64,000 nucleotides of DNA from Actinomycetales bacterium (GCA_017308515.1 JAFKEN010000005.1:124001-188000), one strand, 5' to 3'; shown: positions 33,517-43,889, counted from the first letter of the stretch. Notes: a model not told the origin generated them from the sequence alone. Made by a program: numbers and translations.

Positions 33517-34680
33517 TCAGCGCCGGACGGCCCCGAGCCGCGGCAGCCGCGGCACCTCGGCGACCGCGCCCGCCGCGGGCGGCACGATGACCTCCTGGGC
33601 GGCGGCGACGGCGACCGTGCCGCCCTCGCCGTCCGTCGCGGCGACGACGAGGGTCGCCGCCGGGTCGGCGCCGCGCTTGAGGACCGCGAGCGCGATCGGG
33701 CCGAGCTCGTGGTGGCGCGCGGCGCTCGTGATCCGGCCGATCGCGGCGCCGTCCGTCGCCGCCTCGCCTCCCGCGCCGCCGAGGCGTACCTCGTCGCCCG
33801 GCGCCGGGAGCACGTTCGGCGAGCCGTCGAGGTGCAGCAGCGCGAGTCGCCGGGGCGGGTGCCCGAGATTGTGCACCTTCGCGACCGTCTCCTGCCCGCG
33901 GTAGCAGCCCTTGCTCAGGTGCACCGCCGAGCGCAGCCAGTCGAGCTCGTGCGGCAGCGTCGTCGCGTCGAGTTCGGCGGTCGAGGGGCGCCAGGCGGCG
34001 ATCCGCAGCGCGTTGAAGGCGAGGGTTCCCGCGGCGGGGGTCTCCGCGAGCTCGGCGAGACGGTCGCGCTCGACGAGCGTCTCCAACCAGGTCCAGGACG
34101 GGCCGGGATGCTCGGCCGCGTCGGCGTACTGCCAGCCGCCCGGCGCGAGCTCGCGCCACGGGTCGCGCCAGACGAGCGGCACGCCGGCGGGAGCGGCCGC
34201 CGCGGCCGGCGGATCGCCGAGCGTGCCGATCGTCGCGAACTCCTCGGAGGCGTCGCGCACCTCGACGCGCAGCAGGAAGCGCATCCGGTCGAGGAAGCCG
34301 GTGAGCGCCGCCGCCCGCGCGCGGTCGTCGACGAGCAGCCAGCTCGTGGCGCCGTCGTCGAGCACCCGGATCGCGTGCTCGATGCGCCCGCTGGGGTCGA
34401 GCAGCAGGGTCTCGGCGCTGCCGCCCGGCTCGAGCGCGGCGATCGACTGCGAGGTCAGCGAGTCGAGCCAGCTCAGCCGGTCGGGCCCCGTGACCGCGAC
34501 GACGCCGCGAGCCCCGAGGTCGACGACCGCCCGACCGGCGAGCAGGGCGCGCTGCTCGGCGACCGGCTCGCCGTAGTGCTGCGGTGGATCGCCGACCGCG
34601 CCGGGGCGCGCGGCGAAGGGCGAGACGGCGGCCGGCGACGAGGTCGAGTCCGACCCGTGGCCGGCGGAGTGATCAGTCAT
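33517..34680 (-). CDS. ygfZ: Folate-binding protein YgfZ
   Basis: 387 residues of the aminomethyltransferase-like (T-protein) fold. The diagnostic motif KGCYRGQE lies at about 262-269, after HELDWLRSAVHLS. YgfZ supports repair or assembly of some iron-sulfur enzymes with tetrahydrofolate. An N-terminal polar stretch of about 35 residues precedes the domain. The start overlaps the end of the nitrobindin gene by eight bases; the FUSC-type gene follows at two bases. Confidence 0.92.
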   Translation of the reverse strand: MTDHSAGHGSDSTSSPAAVSPFAARPGAVGDPPQHYGEPVAEQRALLAGRAVVDLGARGVVAVTGPDRLSWLDSLTSQSIAALEPGGSAETLLLDPSGRIEHAIRVLDDGATSWLLVDDRARAAALTGFLDRMRFLLRVEVRDASEEFATIGTLGDPPAAAAAPAGVPLVWRDPWRELAPGGWQYADAAEHPGPSWTWLETLVERDRLAELAETPAAGTLAFNALRIAAWRPSTAELDATTLPHELDWLRSAVHLSKGCYRGQETVAKVHNLGHPPRRLALLHLDGSPNVLPAPGDEVRLGGAGGEAATDGAAIGRITSAARHHELGPIALAVLKRGADPAATLVVAATDGEGGTVAVAAAQEVIVPPAAGAVAEVPRLPRLGAVRR

Positions 34681-35314
34681 CGCGAGCGAGCCTCCCCGAG
34701 GCGTGGGTGCGCAGATCCTGCCCGAGCGCCGCGACGTCCCAGGCCCACAGCAGGTGGTCGTCGACGAGGCCGTAGAGCCGCGTCGCGGCCGAGTACTCGC
34801 GCGCCGACGCGGTGCGCACCACGGCGTCGGTCGCGAGGTCGATGCGCGCGGGTCGCGCGAGACCCAGGTAGACCTCGGCGACCCCGTCGGGCCGGGCGAG
34901 GACCGCCTCGACCTCGAATCCGGTCGGCGCGGGGGCCGCCCCGTCGCGCGCGGCGGGCTCGCCCTCGATCGGCACCCGCAGGGTCTCGACGGCGTCCGCG
35001 GTCGCGAACACCGGGGCGCCGCTCGGCGGCAGCATGCCCGGCGAGACGTCGCCGGAGCCGAGCGGGCGGGCGAGGCGCCAGAAGCCCGACTCGACGAAGT
35101 ACGGCCGCTCCGGGCTCTCGCCCTCGAGCCACGCCGCCGCGCGGTACTCGAGCCACGGCCCGGCGCCGATCGCGAAGGAGATGCGCTGGCCGAACTCGCG
35201 CTCGATCGTCTCGTCGCCCAGCCGGTAGGAGAGCACGCCGCTGCCGCTCCAGCCGCCCACGAGCCACGCGAGCGGCACGAGCTCGGGCGGGGTGGAGGCG
35301 TCGATCTCGATCAT
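34673..35314 (-). CDS. Nitrobindin-like heme-binding FABP-fold protein
   Basis: 213 residues forming a ten-stranded beta barrel. The family signature GGWSGSG is at about 20-26 and the C-terminal barrel closing stretch LWAWDVAALGQ is followed by THASGRL, where His matches the heme-ligating His of nitrobindins. These proteins bind ferric heme and handle NO or peroxynitrite. About 50 residues longer than the classical domain owing to an inserted loop near 115-135. It leads an overlapping three-gene operon with ygfZ and the FUSC-type gene. Confidence 0.88.
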   Translation of the reverse strand: MIEIDASTPPELVPLAWLVGGWSGSGVLSYRLGDETIEREFGQRISFAIGAGPWLEYRAAAWLEGESPERPYFVESGFWRLARPLGSGDVSPGMLPPSGAPVFATADAVETLRVPIEGEPAARDGAAPAPTGFEVEAVLARPDGVAEVYLGLARPARIDLATDAVVRTASAREYSAATRLYGLVDDHLLWAWDVAALGQDLRTHASGRLARDD

Positions 35315-35363
35315 GCGCGGCCTCCTCGGTCGGGCGCGCGGCGCGCAGCCGGCGCGGCCGCGA

Positions 35364-35474
35364 CTAGCGCTGGCCTCGGAACAGGTTGACGACGACGACG
35401 ATCGAGACCGCGGCGATCGACAGGGCCGCGAGGCCGAGGAGCGCGAGGTAGAACAGCTCGAGCGCGAGGGTCAT
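35364..35474 (-). CDS. Small single-span membrane protein (36 residues)
   Basis: The frame encodes MTLALELFYLALLGLAALS, a continuous hydrophobic helix into VVVVNLFRGQR and a TAG stop. A single membrane span with a short basic cytoplasmic tail is predicted. It sits between two membrane or heme-protein genes on the same strand, with in-frame start and stop and no competing gene. Small size makes coding status less certain. Function unknown. Confidence 0.55.
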   Translation of the reverse strand: MTLALELFYLALLGLAALSIAAVSIVVVVNLFRGQR

Positions 35475-35514
35475 GCGCCCAGTCTAGGGCCCGCAGGCCA
35501 CCGTGACCGGGAGA

Positions 35515-35793
35515 TCAGCCGCCGATCAGCGGCACGGCCGGGTGCATCGCGAACAGCACGACCGTCGCGACGGCGAGCACCGCGAACGCCCCGGCGACGC
35601 TCGCCATGAGCCGGGTCACGAGGCCCTGGCGCTGCTGCAGCGCCAGCTGGATCACGAAGGCCAGCAGCACCGCCCCCGCGAGCACGACCGCGAGCCAGTC
35701 GAGATAGCGGTCGCCGGCCGCGATGCCCACCGCCACCGCGCCCGCGAGCGCGACGATCCACACCGGGATCACGCTGCGCATCGGGGCCGCCAT
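35515..35793 (-). CDS. Small three-helix membrane protein, unknown function
   Basis: 92 residues, with hydrophobic segments at about 8-27, 32-52 and 63-84 separated by short charged turns (GDRYLDW, QQRQGLVTR). It resembles the small conserved membrane proteins found beside glnR in related genomes, but I cannot name the family. Divergent from glnR, whose GTG lies 65 bases away. Confidence 0.75.
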   Translation of the reverse strand: MAAPMRSVIPVWIVALAGAVAVGIAAGDRYLDWLAVVLAGAVLLAFVIQLALQQRQGLVTRLMASVAGAFAVLAVATVVLFAMHPAVPLIGG

Positions 35794-35858
35794 GCCCCCA
35801 TGGTAGGGCGCCCTAGACTGTGGCCCTGGACCGAACCGGTTCCCGGAAGGCGTCGCAC

Positions 35859-36542
35859 GTGGCTCAGCTGCTCATCCTGACCTCCGCGGTCGAGAGCGAC
35901 GTCCTGCCCGCGCTGGGGCTGCTCAGTCATCGCACGCGGGTGATCCCGGCCGAACCGGCCTCGCTCGTCAGCGCGCCGACGGCCGACCTGATCTTCGTCG
36001 ACGCCCGCACCGACCTCGCGAGCGCGAAGTCGCTGTGCAAGATCCTCGGCACCACGGGGGTCTCGGTGCCGCTCGTGCTCGTGCTGACCGAGGGCGGCCT
36101 CACGGCGGTCTCGGCCGACTGGGGCGTCGACGACGTGATCCTCGAGACCGCCGGCCCCGCCGAGGTGGATGCGCGCATCCGCCTGGTCATCGGCCGGGTC
36201 GCCCAGGAGAAGTCCTCCTCCAAGATCCAGGCCTCGGGGGTCGTCATCGACGAGGCCTCCTACTCGGCCAAGGTTCACGGCCGGCCGCTCGACCTCACCT
36301 TCAAGGAGTTCGAGCTGTTGCGCTTCTTCGCCACCCACCCCTCGCGCGTCTTCACCCGCGAGCAGCTGCTCAGCGAGGTCTGGGGCTACGACTACTTCGG
36401 CGGCACCCGCACGGTCGACGTGCACGTGCGGCGGCTGCGCGCCAAGCTCGGCGACCTCGAGAGCCTCATCGGCACCGTGCGCAACGTCGGCTACCGCTTC
36501 AACGTCTACGAAGACGAGGAGCGGCTCACGCCGGTGAGCTGA
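35859..36542 (+). CDS. glnR: Orphan OmpR-type regulator GlnR (nitrogen control)
   Basis: 227 residues. The receiver keeps the central Asp (D48, [10 protein letters not shown]) but lacks the acidic pair near residue 10 and the usual Lys site, as in actinobacterial GlnR, which dimerises without phosphorylation. [18 protein letters not shown] and the C-terminal winged helix ([20 protein letters not shown]) are strong GlnR signatures. It controls ammonium and, in some species, phosphate and carbon genes. GTG start with GGAAGG upstream. No kinase gene is adjacent. It is followed by ppk. Confidence 0.9.
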   Translation: MAQLLILTSAVESDVLPALGLLSHRTRVIPAEPASLVSAPTADLIFVDARTDLASAKSLCKILGTTGVSVPLVLVLTEGGLTAVSADWGVDDVILETAGPAEVDARIRLVIGRVAQEKSSSKIQASGVVIDEASYSAKVHGRPLDLTFKEFELLRFFATHPSRVFTREQLLSEVWGYDYFGGTRTVDVHVRRLRAKLGDLESLIGTVRNVGYRFNVYEDEERLTPVS

Positions 36543-36616
36543 CCCGTCGTCGCCCGCGGCCCGAGCGCCGGCAACGGTCGGAACCTCCCGTTAACCCGGC
36601 ATGGCACGATGGCCCC

Positions 36617-38794
36617 ATGGAGACCGACAGCCCGCTCGGCGACGCCGCGATCGTCGCGGATCTGCTCGACGACGACGAGGCCGATCCCGCCTGGACCGAC
36701 GACGGGACGCTGCCCCCGGATCGCTTCCTCGACCGGGAGCTGAGCTGGCTGGCCTTCAACCAGCGGGTGCTCGAGCTCGCCGAGGACGAGGCGCTCCCGC
36801 TGCTGGAGCGCGCGAACTTCCTGGCGATCTTCGCCTCCAACCTCGACGAGTTCTTCATGGTGCGCGTCGCGGGACTCAAGCGGCGGATCGCCACCGGCCT
36901 CGCCATGCCGACCAACGTCGGGCGCGCCGCGAGCGACGTGCTCGCCGACATCTCGACCCGCGCCCACGAGCTGCAGGAGCGCCACGCGCGCGCCTTCAGC
37001 GAGCTCGTCAAACCCGCCCTCGATGCGGCGGGGATCCACGTGGAGTCGTGGAGTGACCTCGACGCGGAGGATCGCGAGCGCACCGACGAGCTGTTCACGA
37101 GCTCGATCTTCCCGGTGCTCATGCCGCTCGCGGTCGACCCGGCGCATCCCTTCCCCTACATCTCCGGGCTGTCGCTCAACCTGTCGGTGCGGGTGCGCAA
37201 CCCGAAGACCAGCCGGGTCGAGTTCGCACGGCTCAAGGTCCCGGCGAACCTGCCGCGCTTCGTGCGCCTGCCCGACGACGGCACCGAGCGGCTGCGCTTC
37301 ATCCCGCTCGAGGACCTCATCTCGAACCATCTCGGGGAGCTCTTCCCCGGCATGGAGATCCTCGAGCACCACGAGTTCCGCGTCACCCGCAACGAGGACG
37401 TCGAGATCGAGGAGGACGAGACCGAGTCGATCATCCAGGCCCTCGAGCGGGGACTCCAGCGACGCCGCTTCGGCCCGCCGATCCGGCTGGAGATCACCGA
37501 CGACATGGACGACGTGACGCTCGGCCTGCTCATGCAGGAGCTCGACATCACCGAGCAGGAGGTCTACCGGCTGCCCGCGCCGCTCGACCTGGTGGGGCTG
37601 TTCGAGCTGCAGCGGATCGACGCCCCGGCGCTCAAGTACCCGCCGCACGTGCCGGTGACGGCGGCGGCCCTGCTGCCGGGGGATCCGACCGAGAAGCCCG
37701 ACGTGTTCCGCTCGATGCGCCAGGGCGACATCCTGCTGCACCACCCGTACGAGTCGTTCGCGACGAGCGTGCAGGCCTTCCTCGAGCAGGCGGCCGCGGA
37801 TCCCCAGGTTCTCGCGATCAAGCAGACCCTCTACCGCACGAGCGGCGACAGCCCCATCGTCGAGGCGCTCATCGCGGCCGCCGAGGCGGGCAAGGCCGTG
37901 CTCGCCCTGGTCGAGATCAAGGCGCGCTTCGACGAGGAGAACAACATCTCCTGGGCGCGCAAGCTCGAGAAGGCCGGGGTGCACGTCGTCTACGGCCTCG
38001 TCGGGCTCAAGACCCACTGCAAGCTGGCCCTCGTGGTGCGGCAGGAGAAGGGCGGTCTTCGCCACTACAGCCACATCGGCACCGGCAACTACAACCCCAA
38101 GACGAGCCGCATCTACGAGGACCTGGGGCTGCTCACGACGGACGATCAGGTCGGCAAGGACCTCACCCGCCTGTTCAACGAGCTGAGCGGCTACGCGATC
38201 GAGAAGAAGTTCAAGCGGCTGCTGGTCGCGCCGCTGCACCTGCGCAAGGGGCTGCTGAAGGCGATCGCGAACGAGGCCGCGAACGCGCGCGCCGGGAAGC
38301 GCTCGGGGATCCGCATCAAGGTCAACTCGATGGTCGACGAGGCGATCATCGACGCCCTCTACCGTGCGAGCGCGGACGGGGTGCCGATCGAGATCCTGGT
38401 GCGCGGCATCTGCTCGATCCGTGCGGGGGTTCCGGGGCTCAGCGAGAACATCCGGGTGCGCAGCATCCTGGGTCGCTTCCTCGAGCACTCCCGAATCTTC
38501 CGCTTCGAGAACGACGGCGACCCGCAGGTCTACATCGGCAGCGCCGACATGATGCACCGCAACCTTGATCGCCGGGTCGAGGCGCTCGTGCGCCTCACCG
38601 ACCCCGAGCATCTCGATAGCCTCGACGAGATGTTCGACCTCGCGATGGCCGACGACACCTCGTCCTGGCGGCTGCAGCCCGACGGCGCCTGGCAGCGGGT
38701 CGCGGTCGACCCGGTGCTGGGCGCGCCCCTGCTCGACCTGCAGACCGACCAGATCCGCTCGACCGCGGAGAAGCGGCGTGGGGCGCAGCGGTGA
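36617..38794 (+). CDS. ppk: Polyphosphate kinase 1
   Basis: 725 residues. Domain order N, head, C1, C2 is complete: [20 protein letters not shown] in the N domain, then the autophosphorylated His in [22 protein letters not shown], and FEEN-equivalent [14 protein letters not shown]. It makes polyphosphate reversibly from ATP. Starts 74 bases after glnR; GTTAACCC just before the ATG could be a PHO half-site. Stop overlaps the MutT1-like gene (GTGA). Its place near pst and phoU fits a phosphate-storage role. Confidence 0.95.
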   Translation: METDSPLGDAAIVADLLDDDEADPAWTDDGTLPPDRFLDRELSWLAFNQRVLELAEDEALPLLERANFLAIFASNLDEFFMVRVAGLKRRIATGLAMPTNVGRAASDVLADISTRAHELQERHARAFSELVKPALDAAGIHVESWSDLDAEDRERTDELFTSSIFPVLMPLAVDPAHPFPYISGLSLNLSVRVRNPKTSRVEFARLKVPANLPRFVRLPDDGTERLRFIPLEDLISNHLGELFPGMEILEHHEFRVTRNEDVEIEEDETESIIQALERGLQRRRFGPPIRLEITDDMDDVTLGLLMQELDITEQEVYRLPAPLDLVGLFELQRIDAPALKYPPHVPVTAAALLPGDPTEKPDVFRSMRQGDILLHHPYESFATSVQAFLEQAAADPQVLAIKQTLYRTSGDSPIVEALIAAAEAGKAVLALVEIKARFDEENNISWARKLEKAGVHVVYGLVGLKTHCKLALVVRQEKGGLRHYSHIGTGNYNPKTSRIYEDLGLLTTDDQVGKDLTRLFNELSGYAIEKKFKRLLVAPLHLRKGLLKAIANEAANARAGKRSGIRIKVNSMVDEAIIDALYRASADGVPIEILVRGICSIRAGVPGLSENIRVRSILGRFLEHSRIFRFENDGDPQVYIGSADMMHRNLDRRVEALVRLTDPEHLDSLDEMFDLAMADDTSSWRLQPDGAWQRVAVDPVLGAPLLDLQTDQIRSTAEKRRGAQR

Positions 38795-39747
38795 GCTCTC
38801 CCGCACCCGTGCTGGCGGCCGGCGCCGTCTGCTGGCGCGAGGCGGCCGACGGGCGCGTCGAGATCGTGCTCGTGCACCGGCCGCGGCACCGCGACGTGTC
38901 GCTGCCCAAGGGGAAGGTCGACCCGGGCGAGACGCTCCCGCAGACCGCGGTGCGCGAGATCGCGGAGGAGACCGGGCTCTCGATCGCCCTCGGCGTCCCG
39001 CTGGGCGATGTGCGCTACAGGCTCCCCGGCGGGCGACGCAAGGTCGTGCACTACTGGGCCGCCGAGGTCGAGCCGATGGCGATCGCCAACTCGACCTTCG
39101 CCGCGAACGACGAGATCGAGGAGCTGCGCTGGGTCACGCTCGACGTCGCGCGCGCCGAGCTGAGCTACCCCCACGACGTCGAGATCGTCGACCGCTTCGC
39201 GGCCCTGCACGCCGCCGGCGACGCCCGCTCGTTCGCGCTCATCGCGCTGCGTCACGGCAAGGCCCTGCCCCCCGGCGACTGGGACGGCCCGGATTCGACC
39301 CGCCCGCTCATGCAGCGGGGCCTCACCCAGGCGGCGGGGATCGCGGCCGGCATCGCGGCGTTCCGACCCGCCCGACTCGTGTCGTCGCCGGCGGAGCGCT
39401 GCCTGCGCACGATCGCGCCGACCGCGCGCCTGACCGGTCTCGACGTCGTCGAGGAACCGCGGATCAGCCAGGACGACTGGCGGCCCGAGGGACGACGGGT
39501 CGCCAAGGTGGTGCGCACGCGACTCGCGAGAGGCGTCACGGCGGTGCTGTGCAGCCACGGTCCGGTGCTGCCGCAGATCGTCCAGGCGGTCGCCGCCGCC
39601 ACGGACCCGATCCCGGGCGGCTCCCGACGCCGCGCGCTCGAGCGCGCGGCGTCGCTCTCGGTCGGGGAGTACGCCGTGCTCCACGTGTCGGCCGCGCATC
39701 CGGACGCGGGCATCCTCGCGATCGAGGTGCACTCGCCCTCGGAGTGA
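38791..39747 (+). CDS. Nudix hydrolase fused to histidine phosphatase (MutT1-like)
   Basis: 318 residues. Residues about 6-135 form a Nudix domain with a complete box ([20 protein letters not shown]). Residues about 155-318 are a SixA/phosphoglycerate-mutase-like histidine phosphatase with [17 protein letters not shown] and the second His in [10 protein letters not shown]. This order matches mycobacterial MutT1, which removes 8-oxo-dGTP and related nucleotides. GTG start overlaps the ppk stop. Diadenosine or diphosphoinositol-type polyphosphates are alternative substrates, which would suit the ppk neighbour. Confidence 0.88.
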   Translation: MSSPAPVLAAGAVCWREAADGRVEIVLVHRPRHRDVSLPKGKVDPGETLPQTAVREIAEETGLSIALGVPLGDVRYRLPGGRRKVVHYWAAEVEPMAIANSTFAANDEIEELRWVTLDVARAELSYPHDVEIVDRFAALHAAGDARSFALIALRHGKALPPGDWDGPDSTRPLMQRGLTQAAGIAAGIAAFRPARLVSSPAERCLRTIAPTARLTGLDVVEEPRISQDDWRPEGRRVAKVVRTRLARGVTAVLCSHGPVLPQIVQAVAAATDPIPGGSRRRALERAASLSVGEYAVLHVSAAHPDAGILAIEVHSPSE

Positions 39748-39763
39748 GCTCCTTCTCGGGCGT

Positions 39764-40657
39764 CTAGGCTCGCCGACGCTCGATCGCCCAGGCGATCACG
39801 CGCGCGAAAATGTTGAGGAGCGCGATCAGCAAAATGAGGGTTAACGAGGCACCCCAAATCCGCAATTGCCCGGCCGGATAGGGATTAGTGAACTCGGTGT
39901 AGATCAGGAGCGGCAGGGAGGCCATGTTGCCTTCGAACACGTTGTAGTTCATCGAGCGGGAATATCCGACTAGCACGAGAACCGGTGCTGTCTCGCCCAT
40001 GACCCGGGCGACAGCGAGCAAGACGCCGCTGACAATTCCCGACAGCGAGGTCGGAAGCACGATCCGCAGAATCGTGCGCATCTTGTTCACCCCGAGCGCA
40101 TACGACGCTTCCCGGAGATCCATCGGGACGAGTTTCAACATCTCTTCCGTGGATCGGACGATCACCGGCACCATGAGGAGCACGAGGGCGATCGAGACCG
40201 CGAATGCACTGCGATCGAATCCGAGAGTCGTGATCCACAAGGCGAACACGAACAGGGCCGCGACGATCGAGGGGATACCCGACAGGATGTCAACCATGAA
40301 GGTCGTCGCGCGAGCCAAGGCACCACGACCGTACTCGACCAGGTAGATCGCCACCATGATGCCCAATGGAACGGAGATCACTGAAGCGATGAGCGCCTGA
40401 ATGATCGAACCGTAGATCGCGTGGCCCACACCGCCCGCGAACTCCTTAGGCAGGATGCCCTGCAGCGAGTTTGTGAACCACGTCGGGAGAAGGAGCGCCT
40501 CGAATCCGCGCGCGACCACTGTGTACAACACCCAGGCAAGCGGCACGATGGCCACCGCGAACGCAAGCCACACCAGAACGCGAGCGAACCTGTCGACGAA
40601 CTTCCGCCGACCGCTTACGGTGTGAACGATGCGCGCACCCCGAACTACGGAGCTCAT
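39764..40657 (-). CDS. pstA: Phosphate ABC transporter permease PstA
   Basis: 297 residues with six membrane helices and the coupling loop [22 protein letters not shown] (residues described in two parts: EMLKLVP then [10 protein letters not shown]). [12 protein letters not shown] is typical of PstA. It forms the channel with PstC. The ATG overlaps the pstC stop by four bases. Counted lines are about 55-60% G+C, far below flanking genes. It ends 16 bases from the convergent MutT1-like gene. Confidence 0.95.
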   Translation of the reverse strand: MSSVVRGARIVHTVSGRRKFVDRFARVLVWLAFAVAIVPLAWVLYTVVARGFEALLLPTWFTNSLQGILPKEFAGGVGHAIYGSIIQALIASVISVPLGIMVAIYLVEYGRGALARATTFMVDILSGIPSIVAALFVFALWITTLGFDRSAFAVSIALVLLMVPVIVRSTEEMLKLVPMDLREASYALGVNKMRTILRIVLPTSLSGIVSGVLLAVARVMGETAPVLVLVGYSRSMNYNVFEGNMASLPLLIYTEFTNPYPAGQLRIWGASLTLILLIALLNIFARVIAWAIERRRA

Positions 40658-41637
40658 CGGTGCCTCCTCAGCGCGTTCCTCCAGTTGATCTTTCCTCCCT
40701 CGCCAGGACTCGCGACGACGCGCGCTATCCCATTGACGATGAAGGTGAGAACGAAGAGCACGAAACCGGCGGCGATGTATGCGCCCGTCGAGAGCGGCTG
40801 ACTGAACTCGGCCGCCGCCGATGCGATCTTCGACGCGAATGTGTATCCACCGTCGAACAGGCTGAACATCGATGGGGTCGCCGATGTGCGCAGGATGATG
40901 AGAACCGCGATGGTCTCACCTAGTGCGCGACCCAGACCGAGCATCGAAGCCGCAATCGTTCCGCTTCGCCCGAAGGGCAACACGGTCATGCGAACGACCT
41001 CCCAGTGCGTTGCACCGAGCGCAAGGGCCCCCTCCATGTGCGCTCGGGGAGTCTGCCGATACACCTCGCGTGTCACCGCCGTGATGATCGGGAGGATCAT
41101 GATTGCCAGGACCACGCCCGCGGTGAAGATCGTGCCACCACCCTCGATGGAGACATTCCCACGTGCAAAGAACGGAATCCAGCCGAGCGTCCCGTTGAGC
41201 CACAACTCGAACGGGACGATCGCAGGCGCAAGTACCAGGGTCCCCCAGAGTCCGAACACGATCGATGGAACGGCCGCAAGTAGGTCGACGATGATGCTGA
41301 GACCGTGCGCGAGCCGCTGCGGCGCGTATTGAGTGAGGAACAGGGCGATGCCGATCGCGACCGGCACGGCGAGGACCAGAGCCAACGCGGAGGAGAGCAC
41401 CGTCACAATCAACAGGTCACGGATGCCGAAACTGAGTTCTTCGACATTTCCTGTCGAGAAGTCGCTGCTCGTGAAGAAGTTGGCCTGATTGGCCATGAGC
41501 GACGGGACCGCCTGGATCAGGAGGAACAAGGCGATCAGGCCGATGACAACGACGACAAGGGCCCCGGATCCAGTCGCGAACCCGGAGAAGATGCGATCGG
41601 CGGTGCGCCCACTGCGACCGCGCTCAGCTGCGTTCAT
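40654..41637 (-). CDS. pstC: Phosphate ABC transporter permease PstC
   Basis: 327 residues with six membrane helices, the PstC-type loop [20 protein letters not shown] and [13 protein letters not shown]. The ATG at 41637 is preferred; a longer in-frame reading would run into pstS. About 60% G+C in counted lines. Separated from pstS by 98 bases that contain a strong hairpin, and coupled to pstA. Confidence 0.95.
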   Translation of the reverse strand: MNAAERGRSGRTADRIFSGFATGSGALVVVVIGLIALFLLIQAVPSLMANQANFFTSSDFSTGNVEELSFGIRDLLIVTVLSSALALVLAVPVAIGIALFLTQYAPQRLAHGLSIIVDLLAAVPSIVFGLWGTLVLAPAIVPFELWLNGTLGWIPFFARGNVSIEGGGTIFTAGVVLAIMILPIITAVTREVYRQTPRAHMEGALALGATHWEVVRMTVLPFGRSGTIAASMLGLGRALGETIAVLIILRTSATPSMFSLFDGGYTFASKIASAAAEFSQPLSTGAYIAAGFVLFVLTFIVNGIARVVASPGEGGKINWRNALRRHR

Positions 41638-41673
41638 GTTCCCTAGCGTTTCAGGAGCGTCTCGGGTGGGGAA

Positions 41674-41701
41674 GGGGCCGTCGCGCGGACGCGACGGCCC
41701 C
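41674..41701. terminator. Intercistronic hairpin between pstS and pstC
   Basis: GGGGCCGTCGCG (41674-41685) and CGCGACGGCCCC (41690-41701) form a perfect 12-base-pair stem with a CGGA loop. As a partial terminator or 3' stabiliser it would make pstS mRNA more abundant than pstCA, which suits a binding protein needed in excess. Confidence 0.7.
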
Positions 41702-41735
41702 TGTCGGGGCGCGGACGGCCCCGGGTGAACTGAAC

Positions 41736-42842
41736 CTAGCTGATCGCCTCGATCGCGGCCGTCAACTTCTCCTTGAACGCATCCGGAATCGGGATGTATC
41801 CGTTGTCCGCGAGGTCCGCCTGGCCGCCCGAGATGGTCGAGGTCAGGAAGGCCTTGACCGCGGTGGCGACATCGTCGTCGGCGTAGTCCGAGCAGACGAT
41901 CTCGTACGTGGCCAGCACGATCGGGTAGGCACCAGCCGCCGTCGGCTTGTAGAAGGAACTCGTGTCCAGCACGAGGTCGTTGCCCTCGCCCTTGACCGTT
42001 GCGCCGGCGATGGTCGCGCCGACGGTCTCGGTGGTAATGGCGACCGGGTCCGGTCCGGCGGAGGTCACGATCTCTGCCTCGGCGAGACCCTGAGCCTCGG
42101 CGAACGACCACTCGTTGTAGGTGATCGAACCCGGGGTGCTGCTGATGGCCGCCGACGTCCCTTCGTTGCCCTTCGCGCCCTCGCCGACCCCGCCGACGAA
42201 CGACTTGCCGGCACCCAGACCCCATGCTCCGTCGGAGGCGGCGTCGAGGTACTTCTGGAAGTTGTCGGTGGTGCCCGACTCGTCGCTGCGGTACACGACG
42301 TGAATGTCCTCGGAGGGGAGCGTCGTGCCCGAGTTCAGAGCCGCGATCGCGGGGTCGTCCCAGCTCGTGATACCGCCGTTGAAGATCTTGCCCGCGGTGG
42401 GTCCATCGAGCACGAGCGTGTCAACGCCCTCTAGGTTGTAGGTGATGGCGATCGGGCCATAGACGACCGGCAGGTTCCATGCGGGCGAACCGCAGGTGGC
42501 CTCGGCCGCGTCGTACTCGCCCTTGTCGGCACTCAGCGGGGAGTCGGAGCCACCAAAATCGGTCAGGCCGCCGGTGAACTCTGAGACGCCAGCCCCCGAA
42601 CCGTTCGAGGTGTAGTCGAGCGTGAAGCCCGGGCAGGCTTCCTCGTACGCAGCGATGAAGAGGGTCATCGCGTTCGCCTGCGCGGAGGACCCACTCGCAC
42701 TGAGCGCCTCCTTGCCGCCACAGGCGATGCCGGACGACGGGGTCTCGTCGCCGGAGGTGGTGTTGTCGCTCACGCAACCGGCCAGCAGGACGGTGGCGAG
42801 CGCGGCGACGCCGAGAGCGGCACCGGATTTCGTGATCTTCAC
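41736..42842 (-). CDS. pstS: Phosphate-binding lipoprotein PstS
   Basis: 368 residues. Signal peptide with lipobox LLAGC (Cys23). Phosphate-contact stretches typical of PstS are [15 protein letters not shown], and [12 protein letters not shown]. It delivers phosphate to PstC/PstA. First gene of the leftward pst operon, behind a four-unit PHO box. The coding sequence is mixed in G+C, with a high-G+C middle and lower ends. Confidence 0.95.
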   Translation of the reverse strand: MKITKSGAALGVAALATVLLAGCVSDNTTSGDETPSSGIACGGKEALSASGSSAQANAMTLFIAAYEEACPGFTLDYTSNGSGAGVSEFTGGLTDFGGSDSPLSADKGEYDAAEATCGSPAWNLPVVYGPIAITYNLEGVDTLVLDGPTAGKIFNGGITSWDDPAIAALNSGTTLPSEDIHVVYRSDESGTTDNFQKYLDAASDGAWGLGAGKSFVGGVGEGAKGNEGTSAAISSTPGSITYNEWSFAEAQGLAEAEIVTSAGPDPVAITTETVGATIAGATVKGEGNDLVLDTSSFYKPTAAGAYPIVLATYEIVCSDYADDDVATAVKAFLTSTISGGQADLADNGYIPIPDAFKEKLTAAIEAIS

Positions 42843-42916
42843 GAGGCTCCTTCAGGGGTGTGATGTGCAGAATGGCCCACAGTGAGCGCGAGCGCTCCGG
42901 TCACGGGCCGGTCCCG

Positions 42917-42971
42917 AAGGTAGGTCGGCGCAGTGACGAGACGTGGAGCACAACATGAACCGGAGGTGAAC
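42917..42971 (-). promoter_or_regulatory. pstS promoter with four tandem PHO-box units
   Basis: Read on the minus strand, GTTCACCTCCG (42961-42971), GTTCATGTTGT (42950-42960), GCTCCACGTCT (42939-42949) and CGTCACTGCGC (42928-42938) are contiguous 11-base units. TACCTT (42917-42922) follows after five bases as a -10, so the box replaces the -35, as expected of a RegX3/PhoP-activated promoter. Unit 1 is identical to unit 3 before phoU, and unit 4 differs from phoU unit 2 by one base. Confidence 0.75.
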
Positions 42972-43063
42972 GGACCCGCCCCCGCAATCTCGGCCCGGGG
43001 CGAGCCGGTTATGGTGGGCGTGCCCGATTCGATACGGCGCGGTCGAGCGCGAGAGGAATAGAG

Positions 43064-43843
43064 ATGTCCAAGCGAATCGAAGTCGAGGATCTCGATGTCT
43101 ACTACGGCAGTTTCCTTGCTGTGGAGGGCGTCTCGCTCGACATCGCTTCCCGTACCGTGACGGCCCTCATCGGGCCTTCCGGCTGCGGCAAGTCCACGTT
43201 TCTCCGGACACTCAACCGCATGCACGAGGTGACCCCCGGAGGTAGGGTGTCGGGTTCCGTGTTGATCGACAGCGAGGACATCTACGGCTCCAAGGTCGAT
43301 CCGGTTCTCGTTCGACGCCAGGTCGGCATGGTTTTCCAGCGGCCCAACCCATTCCCAACCATGTCCATCCGAGACAACGTGCTCGCGGGAGTCAAGCTGA
43401 CCGGTGGACGCATGTCCCGGTCCGAATCCGACGAACTCGTCGAGAGTTCGCTGACGGGGGCCAATCTCTGGAACGAGGTTAAGGACCGCCTCGACAAGCC
43501 CGGCTCGGGCCTCTCCGGTGGGCAGCAGCAGCGCCTGTGCATCGCGCGCGCCATCGCGGTCAAGCCCGACGTGATCCTGATGGACGAGCCGTGCTCCGCC
43601 CTCGACCCGATCTCGACGCTCGCGATCGAGGACCTCATCGAGGAGCTCAAGAACGACTACACGATCGTGATCGTGACCCACAACATGCAGCAGGCCTCGC
43701 GCGTGAGCGACCGCACCGCGTTCTTCAACATCGCGGGCACCGGAAAGCCGGGCAAGCTCATCGAATACGACGACACCACGACGATCTTCAGCAAGCCGAG
43801 CGTGCAGGCCACCGAGGACTACGTCTCGGGCAAGTTCGGGTGA
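43064..43843 (+). CDS. pstB: Phosphate ABC transporter ATP-binding protein PstB
   Basis: 259 residues with Walker [10 protein letters not shown], the PstB-specific LRTLNRMHE and [10 protein letters not shown], signature [10 protein letters not shown] and Walker [14 protein letters not shown]. It powers phosphate import. Unusually it reads away from pstSCA, sharing the 221-base spacer with the pstS promoter. The 5' part to about 43520 is about 57% G+C in a counted line, the 3' part about 67% or more, suggesting a recombination joint inside the gene. Confidence 0.96.
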   Translation: MSKRIEVEDLDVYYGSFLAVEGVSLDIASRTVTALIGPSGCGKSTFLRTLNRMHEVTPGGRVSGSVLIDSEDIYGSKVDPVLVRRQVGMVFQRPNPFPTMSIRDNVLAGVKLTGGRMSRSESDELVESSLTGANLWNEVKDRLDKPGSGLSGGQQQRLCIARAIAVKPDVILMDEPCSALDPISTLAIEDLIEELKNDYTIVIVTHNMQQASRVSDRTAFFNIAGTGKPGKLIEYDDTTTIFSKPSVQATEDYVSGKFG

Positions 43844-43889
43844 TCCGCGCGGCCGGCGCTCGGCCGCACGACGGCCCAGGCGCGCGGGC

